64,000 bases of DNA from Pelagibacterales bacterium SAG-MED48 (lineage in GTDB: Bacteria > Pseudomonadota > Alphaproteobacteria > Pelagibacterales > Pelagibacteraceae): positions 40,275-104,274 of the forward strand of contig JACWEP010000002.1 in the NCBI GenBank assembly GCA_014653375.1. Reading direction: 5' to 3'. A program made the translations under genes and the position numbers. Below are positions 9,498 to 17,898 of this stretch, piece by piece. Numbering within the stretch: the stretch's first letter is position 1; each line of letters opens with the position of its first letter. The notes under the pieces are model-generated. The model worked only from the letters and a program-made list of their open reading frames with translations, was not told where the DNA came from and ran no database searches.

Positions 9498-9739
9498 AAA
9501 AATTATTAAATCAAAAAATACGATGAAAGATTGCGTAAATAATTTTTGGATATATATTAAAAATCATTACAAAGATAATATTAATTGAATTATATTTCTT
9601 CATTATCATAACTAAATTGAAAATGGAAAAAAATATCTTTAAGCCGCAAATTGATTAGATGAAAAAAATAAAGAATAATTATTATATTCTAAAGATAATT
9701 TATTATGAAGTTAATTAAATTAGAGAAACCTATTTTTAT
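9498..9739. other. largest intergenic gap, no feature recognised
   Basis: This 242-bp spacer separates the surface-glycan island from the dimethylglycine dehydrogenase gene. It contains only reading frames of about 20 codons or fewer, no T-tailed hairpin and no riboswitch pattern I recognise. Base composition is as low in GC as the island to its left. It presumably holds the promoter for the gene at 9740. Confidence 0.5.
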
Positions 9740-12184
9740 ATGATTAGTAATCTTCCAAAAAATTGTAAAGTTGTAATAATTGGCGGCGGTGTCGTTGGTT
9801 GTTCTGTTGCTTACCATTTAGCAAAGTTTGGATGGAAAGATACAGTTTTACTTGAAAGAGATCAGTTAACTTCAGGTACTACTTGGCATGCTGCTGGTCT
9901 TGTTAGTCAATTAGGACCTTCTGCAGCAGTAACAAAAATTAGAAAATATTCGCTAGATTTATATAAAGAACTTGAAAAAAAAGTGGATCATTCAGCAGGA
10001 TTAAGATTAAACGGTGCTCTCTCAATTGCACAAAATAAGGGCAGGTGGCAAGAACTTCTAAGACAAGCAACCACAGCCCAATTATATGACGTTGACGTTA
10101 GAATTTTAGATAAAGATCAAATTAAAAAAGATTACCCAATTATTAATACTGATGAAATATTAGGTGGTATATTAATGCCAGGGGATGGAGCAGCAGATCC
10201 ATCTGGTGTTACTTATATGTTAGCTAAAGCTGCTAAAAAAGAGGGTGCCCAAATATTTGAAAAATCACCAGTTGATGAAATTTTAACGAAAAATGGAAAA
10301 GTATCAGGAGTAAAAGTTAATGGTCATGTAATAAAGTGTGAGTATATAGTTCTTGCATCTGGAATGTGGTCTAGACAAATTGGAGAAAAAGCTGGTGTTA
10401 ATATCCCACTTTATCCGGCTGAACACTTTTATATCATTACTGAACCTATAGAAAACCTCTCAAAAACTTTACCTGTTATAAGAGATTTTGACAACCGTAC
10501 CTATTTCAAAGAGGATGCTGGTAAATTATTAGTTGGGATTTTTGAAGCAAATTCGATTCCAGCCTTTAAAAATAAAAACAAAGTACCAGAAGATTTTTCA
10601 TTTGGTGAATTCCCAGAGAACTTTGAACATTTTGAACCATATTTAAATGCTGCTGTAAAAAGATTTCCAGTTTTAGAAACTGCTGGAATTAGAAAGTTTT
10701 TCTCAGGTCCAGAATCTTTTACACCAGACACAAATACATTGCTTGGTGAAGTCCCAGAAATAAAAAATTTTTTTGTATGTTGTGGATTAAATAGTATCGG
10801 TATTGGAAGTGGTGGGGGCGTAGGTAAAGTTACTGCAGAGTGGTTAATGACAGGTCATATTAATGAAGATATTTTTAGTTATGACATTAAAAGATTTCAA
10901 AAATTTCACTCTGAGCTAGGTTTTATAAAAGAAAGAATAACTGAAAGTCTAGGTGATTTATATGGTGTGCATTGGCCTTTTAAACAACATAAGACATCTA
11001 GAAATATTAAAAAATTACCTCATCATGAAAGTTTAAAAAGTTTTGGTGCATGCTTTGGTGTATCAGGAGGATATGAGAGACCAATGTGGTTTGCATTAGA
11101 CGGAGAAAAGTCTGAATATGAATACAGTTATAATTATCAAAATTGGTATCCATCTGCTGAATATGAAACTAACAATACGATTAAAAATGTTGGATTATTT
11201 GATCTTACACCTTTTTCTAAATTTGAAATATTTTCAGAAAAAGCACATGAAGAATTACAAAAAATTTGCACAGCAAATATTAAAGATGAAATTGGAAAAT
11301 GTACTTACACACAAATGCTAAATAGCGATGGAGGTATAGAAACTGATTTAACAGTTATTTGTCTTGATAAAAATTATTTTAGAATAGTGAGCTCAGCTGC
11401 AACAAGAGAAAGAGATAAGTTTCATATAAGGAAGCACCTCTCTAAAGAAATTAAATTAAGAGATGTGACTGATAATTATTGTGTTTTTGGATTATTTGGC
11501 CCAAGGAGTAGAGATTTAATAAAAACTATTTGTGGTGAAGATTTTGAGAATGATAATTTTAAGTTTGGAACAGGCAAATATATTATAATTGAAAATATTA
11601 AAATTTGGACTCAAAGATTATCTTATGTTGGTGAATTAGGTTATGAGCTTTATGTAGAATTTAAAGATGCAAAAAAAATTTATGAATTAATTATAAACAA
11701 AGGTAAAGATTTTAATCTTTCAAATTGTGGTATGCACGCAATGGACATTATGAGAATGGAAAGTGGTTATTTGCATTGGGGTCATGATATATCACCTAAA
11801 GAAAATCAATATGAGGCAGGTTTAGATTTTGCAATTAGCTTTAAAAAAGAAGTCAATTTTTTAGGAAAAGATGTTTTACAAGAAATGAAAGATAAAAAAC
11901 CAAATAAAAGATTAGCCATGTTGACTCTTAAAAATAGTAAACCAGGCGAGCCTTTACTTTTACATGATGAACCAATTTATTTAGAAGATAAAATAATAGG
12001 CGAAACAACTTCAGGAAACTATTCATTTAACTTTAATAAAAATTTATCTTTTGGATATATTGAATCCAATCTTGGAGACAAAGAATTACTTAAAAAAAAC
12101 TTATATATTGAAGTAGAAAAGAAAAAATATCTTGCTGAGATATTACTGAAACCTTTAAAACAAAGTAATTTTAAAAGTATATAA
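9740..12184 (+). CDS. dimethylglycine/sarcosine dehydrogenase family protein (FAD + GcvT domains)
   Basis: The 814-residue protein has an N-terminal DAO-type FAD domain with GGGVVG at 15-20 and E39 closing the second strand, then SGTTWHAAGL containing His50, the position that carries covalent FAD in dimethylglycine and sarcosine dehydrogenases. A central FAO_M-like linker (about 380-435) leads to a GCV_T folate domain (about 440-715) and GCV_T_C. This layout and length match dimethylglycine dehydrogenases, which demethylate N-methylglycines and pass the one-carbon unit to tetrahydrofolate. There is no partner gene alongside. It would continue glycine betaine breakdown started elsewhere and feed glycine and C1 units. 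Sarcosine dehydrogenase is the main alternative. Confidence 0.85.
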   Translation: MISNLPKNCKVVIIGGGVVGCSVAYHLAKFGWKDTVLLERDQLTSGTTWHAAGLVSQLGPSAAVTKIRKYSLDLYKELEKKVDHSAGLRLNGALSIAQNKGRWQELLRQATTAQLYDVDVRILDKDQIKKDYPIINTDEILGGILMPGDGAADPSGVTYMLAKAAKKEGAQIFEKSPVDEILTKNGKVSGVKVNGHVIKCEYIVLASGMWSRQIGEKAGVNIPLYPAEHFYIITEPIENLSKTLPVIRDFDNRTYFKEDAGKLLVGIFEANSIPAFKNKNKVPEDFSFGEFPENFEHFEPYLNAAVKRFPVLETAGIRKFFSGPESFTPDTNTLLGEVPEIKNFFVCCGLNSIGIGSGGGVGKVTAEWLMTGHINEDIFSYDIKRFQKFHSELGFIKERITESLGDLYGVHWPFKQHKTSRNIKKLPHHESLKSFGACFGVSGGYERPMWFALDGEKSEYEYSYNYQNWYPSAEYETNNTIKNVGLFDLTPFSKFEIFSEKAHEELQKICTANIKDEIGKCTYTQMLNSDGGIETDLTVICLDKNYFRIVSSAATRERDKFHIRKHLSKEIKLRDVTDNYCVFGLFGPRSRDLIKTICGEDFENDNFKFGTGKYIIIENIKIWTQRLSYVGELGYELYVEFKDAKKIYELIINKGKDFNLSNCGMHAMDIMRMESGYLHWGHDISPKENQYEAGLDFAISFKKEVNFLGKDVLQEMKDKKPNKRLAMLTLKNSKPGEPLLLHDEPIYLEDKIIGETTSGNYSFNFNKNLSFGYIESNLGDKELLKKNLYIEVEKKKYLAEILLKPLKQSNFKSI

Positions 12185-12235
12185 TCATTAAATTAAATGA
12201 TTTGTTTTTTTAACTAATAACTGATTAAATAAAGT

Positions 12236-12448
12236 ATGCAAAAAAATAGAGACGATATTAAATTATTCAGTACAGATTCAAGTTTAAAAACAGATGTGTC
12301 TTTAGATGAAATTAAGACCACAAATATCAATATATTGCTAAATAGAGTGAGAATTGAAAAAAAAAATGATTTTAAAAAAAAAATACTTTTTTCATTTTTA
12401 ATGGTTACAGTAATTTCTGTTATTTCTATTGTAACAATATCAAATTAA
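12236..12448 (+). CDS. small single-pass membrane protein, unknown
   Basis: Seventy residues with an acidic, Asp/Thr-rich N-terminal half (about 1-45), a KKNDFKKK basic stretch and one C-terminal hydrophobic helix (about 48-69, FSFLMVTVISVISIVTI). The positive residues lie before the helix, so the N-terminal part probably faces the cytoplasm. It begins 51 bp after the dehydrogenase stop in the same direction. I recognise no family. The AAAGT before the ATG is not a good ribosome site. A real gene is likely because the charge pattern is organised, but it could be spurious. Confidence 0.5.
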   Translation: MQKNRDDIKLFSTDSSLKTDVSLDEIKTTNINILLNRVRIEKKNDFKKKILFSFLMVTVISVISIVTISN

Positions 12449-12512
12449 ATATTTGAAAAATGAAAGACTTGTTATTATAAATCGTTTCCTCATTATTTAG
12501 GATAACAATGAT

Positions 12513-13223
12513 CTAGTTTTTGTAGATGTATATAAAATTATCTTGATTAGGATTATGCTCATTATTAATTTCCTGTATTTTATAAAAAGGCACACCTAAG
12601 TTAAAAGGTTCTTTTAGTAAATTAATTTTTCTATGCTGACCTGTCGAAATTTCTTTATTTACATTTGTATTTTCATAGTTATTAAATGCGAAATATCGGC
12701 AATTAGAGTTTTTTAAATTAATTAAAATTTTTTTTATCAGTGGTATTGGTAAATGAATAAAAAAATCTCTCATCAATATAAAATCAAAATTATCAAAATC
12801 ATTATATTCAGTTAAATCTTTACAATAAAAGTTTACGTTAAGATTCGATTTAAATTTTAATTTATTTTCATTCATTAAATCTTCAACAATATCAATTCCT
12901 CTGTATTTAATGTTAGTGTCAAAAATTTTACTAATCCAAGCACAATCACCACAAGGAGCATCTAAAATATTTTTAATATCATTTTCTTTAAAAAATTTTT
13001 TAAATTCTATAATTAAACTATTAGTTTGAATTGAGTTTGCAGTTGATCCTGGTCCAGAATATGATTGGTTTAAATCAAGTTTTTGACTTTTATTCCAATG
13101 ATTTGACTTATAAATTGAGTTAAAAACAATCTTATTTAATAATCTTTGATTTACAAACTTAGAAAAAAAACTATTAACAAATAGTTTTCTAATCCAATAA
13201 TATTTATTAAAATATTTACTCAA
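12513..13223 (-). CDS. class I SAM-dependent methyltransferase
   Basis: The 236-residue protein has motif I as ILDAPCGDCAWI, an acidic strand GIDIVEDLM, and FDFILMRDFFIHLP as the post-I segment. Its N-terminal 60 residues are basic and aromatic. The sequence is as A/T-biased as the glycan island to the left and unlike the flanking apt and dehydrogenase genes, which suggests that it belongs to the accessory gene pool. It is divergent from tRNA-Met, separated by 89 bp. The acceptor is unknown; a surface-glycan target is a guess from composition. Confidence 0.7.
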   Translation of the reverse strand: MSKYFNKYYWIRKLFVNSFFSKFVNQRLLNKIVFNSIYKSNHWNKSQKLDLNQSYSGPGSTANSIQTNSLIIEFKKFFKENDIKNILDAPCGDCAWISKIFDTNIKYRGIDIVEDLMNENKLKFKSNLNVNFYCKDLTEYNDFDNFDFILMRDFFIHLPIPLIKKILINLKNSNCRYFAFNNYENTNVNKEISTGQHRKINLLKEPFNLGVPFYKIQEINNEHNPNQDNFIYIYKN

Positions 13224-13269
13224 AATATGAAATTATAAAATTTTTACCTATCTAGTAGTTATTACTATA

Positions 13270-13297
13270 TTGAAACAAAACTTAAAAGTAGTATAAA
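13270..13297 (+). promoter_or_regulatory. predicted sigma-70 promoter of tRNA-Met
   Basis: TTGAAA at 13270-13275 and TATAAA at 13292-13297 each match five of six consensus bases, with a 16-bp spacer. The expected start near 13304 lies about nine bases before the mature tRNA 5' end. A TATAAT at 13305-13310 is closer to consensus but would start transcription inside the tRNA. Confidence 0.5.
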
Positions 13298-13312
13298 GCA
13301 CAAATATAATAT

Positions 13313-13389
13313 GGCGGGGTAGCTCAGTTGGTTAGAGCGCAGGACTCATAAGCCTGAGGTCAGTGGTTCGATCCCACTTCCCGCTACCA
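13313..13389 (+). tRNA. tRNA-Met (CAU), elongator type
   Basis: A full cloverleaf can be drawn: acceptor stem GGCGGGG against TCCCGCT with discriminator A and encoded CCA, a D arm with GCTC/GAGC, anticodon loop CTCATAA reading CAU, and T arm AGTGG-TTCGATC-CCACT. The 5' sequence closely resembles alphaproteobacterial elongator Met tRNAs rather than the initiator. The base pair next to the anticodon loop is an A-G mismatch (31-39). An Ile-CAU identity after lysidine modification is a weaker alternative. The 3' end is one base from the stop codon of convergent apt, leaving no room for a terminator. Confidence 0.93.
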
Positions 13390-13390
13390 A

Positions 13391-13918
13391 TTAGTGTCCT
13401 GGAAAATCTATTAAATTTTCAACTTTATAATTATTTTTAACCAAATTATCAGATCCACCTAAATCAAATAAGTTAATCACAAATACAAATGCTGATACTT
13501 TACTTTTTGAAATTTCGACAAGTTTTGCAGCAGCTTCAGCAGTTCCTCCGGTTGCTATTAAGTCATCAATAATTAAAACACTATCATGATTGTCTAATGA
13601 ATCTTTATGAACTTCAATTGTAGCAGTTCCATATTCTAGCTCAAAGTCAATAGAATGAACATCAGCTGGTAATTTATTTTTTTTTCTAAGCATTATAAAT
13701 GGTTTTTTTAAAATATAAGAAACAGCAGAGGCAAATACAAAACCTCTGGATTCTATTGCGGCAATTTTTGTAAAGTTATATTTTTTTGATCTTTCAACTA
13801 TTTGATTGATAGTTTCTGCAAAAGCATTTTCATCTTTAATTAAAGTTGTAATATCTCTGAAAAGAATTCCTTTTTTTGGATAATCTGGTATTGATCTAAT
13901 ATATTTTTTTAAGTCCAT
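13391..13918 (-). CDS. apt: adenine phosphoribosyltransferase
   Basis: The 175-residue protein matches type I phosphoribosyltransferases of Apt size: IPDYPKKGILFRDIT at the N-terminus, AIESRGFVF, and the PRPP-binding loop VLIIDDLIATGGT at residues 114-126. It converts adenine and PRPP to AMP in the cytoplasm. The start codon is separated from that of the divergent nucleosidase gene by only five T residues, and neither has a Shine-Dalgarno sequence. The neighbouring nucleosidase releases adenine from MTA made by the speD-speE product, so the three genes form a salvage route. Confidence 0.93.
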   Translation of the reverse strand: MDLKKYIRSIPDYPKKGILFRDITTLIKDENAFAETINQIVERSKKYNFTKIAAIESRGFVFASAVSYILKKPFIMLRKKNKLPADVHSIDFELEYGTATIEVHKDSLDNHDSVLIIDDLIATGGTAEAAAKLVEISKSKVSAFVFVINLFDLGGSDNLVKNNYKVENLIDFPGH

Positions 13919-13923
13919 TTTTT

Positions 13924-14448
13924 ATGAATAAATTATTTGTAGCAGCTTTAAAAGAAGAAACTGTTGGTTTAAATTATTTTTATCATGTAGGGGTAGGAAA
14001 AATTAATGCTACTTATAATTTAATCAAATTAATTCAAGAACATAAACCTTCTGAAATCATTAATTATGGTACAGCAGGTGCAATTAAAAAAGAATTATCA
14101 GGTATTGTTGAGTGTACAAAATTTTATCAAAGAGATATGGATGCAAGAAGTTTATTAAATCTCAAATTAGGAGAAACTCCTTTTGATCATATTAATGAAA
14201 TTATAAATTCAGAAGAAGGTTTTTCTTGTGGTAGCGGGGATAGTTTTGTTAACAAACAAATAGAGATGGATTTAGATTTAGTTGATATGGAAGCATATGC
14301 TTTGGCAAAGGTATGTAAATTAGAGGGCATTAATTTTAGATGTTTTAAATATATCTCAGATAATGCAGATGAAAATGCTACCTCTGATTGGACTGAAAAT
14401 TGCAAAAAAGGCGCAAAACTCTTCCAAATTAAAATGAATAATTTTTAG
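13924..14448 (+). CDS. short 5'-methylthioadenosine/S-adenosylhomocysteine nucleosidase-like protein
   Basis: At 174 residues this is about 55 shorter than typical MTA/SAH nucleosidases, yet it keeps the residues that count: an N-terminal KEE (E11/E12), NYGTAGAI, VDMEAYA with E123 in the ribose-binding position, and ISDNAD with D146 as the catalytic acid. Known enzymes hydrolyse MTA or SAH to adenine plus a thioribose. The missing length lies between the first strand and the NYGTAG motif. It is divergent from apt by five bases and is followed by speD-speE, which makes MTA. Specificity for MTA is inferred from that context. Confidence 0.8.
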   Translation: MNKLFVAALKEETVGLNYFYHVGVGKINATYNLIKLIQEHKPSEIINYGTAGAIKKELSGIVECTKFYQRDMDARSLLNLKLGETPFDHINEIINSEEGFSCGSGDSFVNKQIEMDLDLVDMEAYALAKVCKLEGINFRCFKYISDNADENATSDWTENCKKGAKLFQIKMNNF

Positions 14449-14526
14449 CTTGAAAGTTTAATTTTTTTCATTGAAAATAATCTTAATTTCTGTACTAAGA
14501 CATATTTTTTTAACTACGGAATTTTT

Positions 14527-15567
14527 ATGACTAAAGTTGGAGAACACATAACTCTAGATATCATTGGAACTACTAAAGAATATGATCCTGCATTATTTGA
14601 AAAAGTAATTAACGATATTGCAAAAGCTGCAAAAGTTACAATTCTTAATATTTCAAAATATAAGTTTGAACCACAAGGTTTTACTATTTTAGCCTTATTA
14701 GCAGAAAGCCATATTAGTTTTCATACATTTCCAGAAAAAGGAATTATAAGTTTTGACTTTTTTACTTGTGGAAAAATAAGTCCATCAGTTGCCATAGATA
14801 TAGTTAAAAAAAATTTTCAACATAAAAGAATTGTTAAAAATGAATTTAATAGAGATACAAAATCTCTTTACCATGACATTTATAGTTCAACAGGATTACA
14901 AAAATCATATGTAGTAAATGATGTTCTTGAGGATTTTAAATCAAAAGTTGGACAACATATTGAAATTTTAGAATTAGAAGAATTTGGAAAATCATTATTT
15001 ATTGATGGTGAAATACAAGTTGCTGCAACAGATGAGCATTTATATAGCTCAACATTTGTAGGTGCTGGTCTTAATCTAAATAAAAATAATGAAAGAGTTG
15101 CAATTATTGGTGGTGGAGACGGGGGTGTTGCAAGAGAGTGTATTTCTAAAGATTTCAGTTTTGTAGATTGGTTTGAGTTAGATCCAGAAGTTGTTGATGT
15201 CTGTATTAAACATCTTGGAGACATAGGAAAAAAAGCTACTGAAAAAAATTCTGTAAAATGTGTTTGGGGAGACGCTTTTGAAAGTATCAAATCTGTAGAA
15301 GATGATACATACGATCATATTTTTGTTGATCTTAATGATGATCAGTTTTGCATAGATCTTGCTGCAAAAAATATGGATTCTATGATTAGGATTTTAAAAC
15401 CAAAAGGTGTGATTACTGCTCAAGTAGGAAGCCAAGACAAAAAACCTAAACAAGTTGATAGTTGGCTAAACGTATTCAACCATCATTTTGGAAATACTAA
15501 ATTATCTAGAGTTTATATCCCAAGTTTTGATTGCTCTTGGAATTTTTCTTCATCAATAAATCATTAA
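14527..15567 (+). CDS. fused S-adenosylmethionine decarboxylase - spermidine synthase
   Basis: Residues 1 to about 115 are a prokaryotic AdoMet decarboxylase: LLAESHISFHTFPE places the self-cleavage/pyruvoyl Ser at 61, with His66 and, in FDFFTCGK, Cys81 at the expected proton-donor positions. From about residue 125 an aminopropyltransferase follows, with GGGDGG at 195-200, the acidic FELDPEV strand, and DHIFVDLNDDQ, where the family normally has a D-x-x-DP motif. One polypeptide would thus decarboxylate SAM and use the product to aminopropylate a diamine, releasing MTA. The decarboxylase must still self-cleave, leaving a beta fragment ending at Glu60 and an alpha-synthase fusion. Spermidine from putrescine is the likely product. 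Confidence 0.9.
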   Translation: MTKVGEHITLDIIGTTKEYDPALFEKVINDIAKAAKVTILNISKYKFEPQGFTILALLAESHISFHTFPEKGIISFDFFTCGKISPSVAIDIVKKNFQHKRIVKNEFNRDTKSLYHDIYSSTGLQKSYVVNDVLEDFKSKVGQHIEILELEEFGKSLFIDGEIQVAATDEHLYSSTFVGAGLNLNKNNERVAIIGGGDGGVARECISKDFSFVDWFELDPEVVDVCIKHLGDIGKKATEKNSVKCVWGDAFESIKSVEDDTYDHIFVDLNDDQFCIDLAAKNMDSMIRILKPKGVITAQVGSQDKKPKQVDSWLNVFNHHFGNTKLSRVYIPSFDCSWNFSSSINH

Positions 15568-15627
15568 TTTTTTCTTTTTAAATTATTAAATCTGTGAAAT
15601 AATTGTCCTAAATTAAAGGAGAAAATA

Positions 15628-16479
15628 ATGAATATATTTAAAAAAACTATTTTAACAGTTCTTGCTTCTTTATTAGTCATTGGAAATGTTTACGCTGACA
15701 AAATAAAGATTGGAACTGAGGGCGCTTATCCTCCATGGAATTCAAAAGATGCTTCAGGTAATCTTATTGGTTTTGAGGTTGAGTTAGCAAAAGAGCTTTG
15801 TGCAATCATGAAAGCTGAGTGCACTATCGTTGAACAAGATTGGGATGGAATGATTCCAGCTTTGTTAATGAGAAAATTTGATGCAATCATGGCTGGAATG
15901 TCAATTACAGCTGAAAGACAAAAAACTATTACTTTTTCTCAAGGTTATGCTGACGAAGTAGCATCACTTGCGGTAATGAAAGGTTCAAGTTTAGAGGGAA
16001 TGGACACACCAGAAGGTGTTAACTTAACTCTAGGTGGATCTGCAGTTAAAAAAGCTCTTAAAACTATAACAGGAGCACTTGCAGGAAAAACTGTTTGTAC
16101 TCAAACAGGAACTATTCACCAAAACTTCTTAGAATCTGGTGATGTTGGAAGTGTGAATGTTAGAACTTATAAAACACAAGATGAAGTTAACTTAGATTTA
16201 ACATCTGGAAGATGTGATGTTGCATTAGCTGCAGCAGTAGCATTTACGGACTATGCCGACAAATCAGGTAAACCAGTTACATTGGTTGGACCAACTTTTT
16301 CAGGTGGTGCATTTGGTAATGGTGTTGGTGTTGGTATTAGACAAGGTGGAGATGATGCTATCGGTAAAAGAGACGCTAAACTTCTAAAAGACTTCAACAA
16401 AGCAATTGATAAAGCTAGAAAAAAAGGAATTATTAGCAAACTTGCTATTAAACACTTTGGTTTCGACGCTTCTATGTAA
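15628..16479 (+). CDS. amino-acid ABC transporter periplasmic binding protein (HisJ/ArgT type)
   Basis: A signal peptide with cleavage after VYA (about residue 23) precedes a class II binding-protein fold: IKIGTEGAYPPWN, GFEVELAKELC, DWDGMIPALLMRKFDAIMAGMSIT and RQKTITFS are the polar amino-acid SBP_bac_3 signatures. Length 283 is normal. A strong ribosome site, AAAGGAG at 15615-15621, precedes the ATG, unlike most genes here. The gene opens an operon with two permeases and is separated from the first by a perfect 11-bp stem-loop. Basic amino acids or opine-like compounds are likely ligands; the exact ligand is unknown. Confidence 0.88.
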   Translation: MNIFKKTILTVLASLLVIGNVYADKIKIGTEGAYPPWNSKDASGNLIGFEVELAKELCAIMKAECTIVEQDWDGMIPALLMRKFDAIMAGMSITAERQKTITFSQGYADEVASLAVMKGSSLEGMDTPEGVNLTLGGSAVKKALKTITGALAGKTVCTQTGTIHQNFLESGDVGSVNVRTYKTQDEVNLDLTSGRCDVALAAAVAFTDYADKSGKPVTLVGPTFSGGAFGNGVGVGIRQGGDDAIGKRDAKLLKDFNKAIDKARKKGIISKLAIKHFGFDASM

Positions 16480-16492
16480 TTAATTTCAGATT

Positions 16493-16517
16493 TGGCGACT
16501 ATAATATATAGTCGCCA
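16493..16517. other. perfect stem-loop between binding-protein and permease genes
   Basis: TGGCGACTATA at 16493-16503 and its exact complement at 16507-16517 form an 11-bp stem with a 3-nt loop. No T-run follows, so it is not a standard intrinsic terminator. The stem ends six bases before the permease ATG, so it could both protect the upstream message from 3' exonucleases and hinder ribosome access downstream. Confidence 0.75.
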
Positions 16518-16523
16518 GTCTAT

Positions 16524-17216
16524 ATGGAACTTCTCGCATTTGGAAAAACTGGTTGGGGTGATGAGTTGTTTTATGCAACCCTAATGACTATTGCTGTCTC
16601 TGTAACAGCTATGTTTATTGGATTTTTTTTTGCTCTAATTTTTACTCCTCTAAAGTTATCAAAGTATAAATCTCTAAATTTAATTGGAAATGTTTACACA
16701 ACAGTTATTCGTGGCGTTCCTGAACTTTTAGTAATTTACCTTTTATTCTTTGGTGGAAGTGGTGCAATAATGTATGTGGCGTCGATCTTTGGCTATTTTG
16801 AATATATAGAGATAAATGCTTTTATAACTGGATCCATGGCAATCGGAATAATTTCAGGCGCTTATTCAACAGAAGTGTTCCGTGGAGCAATTCAATCAAT
16901 TGATAAAGGCCAGTTTGAAGCTGCTAAAGTTTTAGGATTAAGTAAATTTGTACAGTTTTACAAAATAATATTGCCTCAAATGTTAAGACTTTCTATTCCA
17001 AATCTAAGTAATGTTTGGCAAATTACTTTAAAAGACACATCATTAATTTCAGTTACTGGTTTAATAGAGATTATGAGACAATCTTACATTGCCGCAGGAT
17101 CTACTAGAGACCCATTATTCTTTTACTCATTTGCTGCAGTTTTATATTTATTGCTTACTTATTTAAGTATGAAGTTAATCAATAGATTAGAAGCTAAATA
17201 TAGCAGGGGGTATTAA
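16524..17216 (+). CDS. amino-acid ABC transporter permease (HisQ type)
   Basis: The 230-residue protein has about five membrane segments and the EAA loop GQFEAAKVLGLSKFVQFYKIILPQ-like segment near residues 131-153 that contacts the ATPase. Its LVIYLLFFGG and SGAYSTEVFRGAI blocks are typical of HisQ/HisM permeases. It overlaps the next permease by one base (TAATG), so translation is coupled. No Shine-Dalgarno precedes the ATG, which lies directly behind the stem-loop at 16493-16517. The inner-membrane pore would be a heterodimer with the next gene product. Confidence 0.88.
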   Translation: MELLAFGKTGWGDELFYATLMTIAVSVTAMFIGFFFALIFTPLKLSKYKSLNLIGNVYTTVIRGVPELLVIYLLFFGGSGAIMYVASIFGYFEYIEINAFITGSMAIGIISGAYSTEVFRGAIQSIDKGQFEAAKVLGLSKFVQFYKIILPQMLRLSIPNLSNVWQITLKDTSLISVTGLIEIMRQSYIAAGSTRDPLFFYSFAAVLYLLLTYLSMKLINRLEAKYSRGY

Positions 17217-17890
17217 TGGATTTTGATTTAATGTTCACTAGTTTTCCAAAATTACTAAGTGCTAGTGTAATTACACTAAAACTTTTAAGTGTTTCTTTAA
17301 TATTAGGGATGTTTCTCGGGTTATTTTTTGCAATTCTAAGAATGAATAAGAATATTTTTATTAATAAATTTGCTTATGGGTATTCTTATGTATTTAGAGG
17401 AACTCCACTTTTAGTTCAAATTTTTATTATCTATTTTGGTTTAGGACAGATCGAGTATTTAAGATCAACATTTCTTTGGGTTATTTTAAAAGAACCTTAT
17501 TGGTGTGCAATTATAGCTTTTGCATTAAACACAGGCGCTTATACATCTGAGATATTAAGATCAGCTTTTCAAACTATTAAACCTGGTATTATTGAGGCTG
17601 GTAAAAGTTTAGGAATTTCAAATAAAATTATCTTTTATAAAATACAAATACCAATTGCTATTAGACAATCTTTGCCTGCTTATGGAAATGAAATAATTCT
17701 AATGATGAAGGGAACTTCATTGGCTAGTACAGTAACTTTGATGGATTTAACTGGAGTTGCTAAATATATTATTTCAACAACATTTAAACCAATAGAAGTA
17801 TTTATTGTTGCAGGTGGTATTTATTTATTTATGACATTTTTAATTCATAATTTAATTAAATACTTAGAAAAAAAATATAGTTTTCAATAA
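17216..17890 (+). CDS. amino-acid ABC transporter permease (HisM type)
   Basis: The 224-residue partner permease has five hydrophobic segments, the FRGTPLLVQIFIIYFG segment characteristic of this family, NTGAYTSEILRSAF and the EAA loop IIEAGKSLGISNKIIFYK. It starts in a one-base overlap with the preceding permease stop. No ATP-binding subunit gene follows; the next gene, 8 bp on, encodes a PhyH dioxygenase. The ATPase must be encoded elsewhere or shared with another system. Confidence 0.88.
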   Translation: MDFDLMFTSFPKLLSASVITLKLLSVSLILGMFLGLFFAILRMNKNIFINKFAYGYSYVFRGTPLLVQIFIIYFGLGQIEYLRSTFLWVILKEPYWCAIIAFALNTGAYTSEILRSAFQTIKPGIIEAGKSLGISNKIIFYKIQIPIAIRQSLPAYGNEIILMMKGTSLASTVTLMDLTGVAKYIISTTFKPIEVFIVAGGIYLFMTFLIHNLIKYLEKKYSFQ

Positions 17891-17898
17891 AGATTAAA

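Noticed and set aside
9523..9588. 21-codon open frame in the largest gap
   Set aside because: It is short, has no ribosome site, and is typical of chance in A/T-rich DNA.
13305..13310. Perfect TATAAT before tRNA-Met
   Set aside because: It ends two bases before the mature 5' end, so transcription would start inside the tRNA; the TTGAAA/TATAAA pair upstream fits better.
13224..13389. tRNA-linked integration site
   Set aside because: I found no integrase gene and no direct repeat of the tRNA 3' end nearby, so an attachment site cannot be claimed.
14880..15290. 136-codon reverse open frame inside the speD-speE gene
   Set aside because: It mirrors the conserved aminopropyltransferase domain; its translation is Ser/Pro/Thr-rich, typical of antisense frames of A/T-rich genes.
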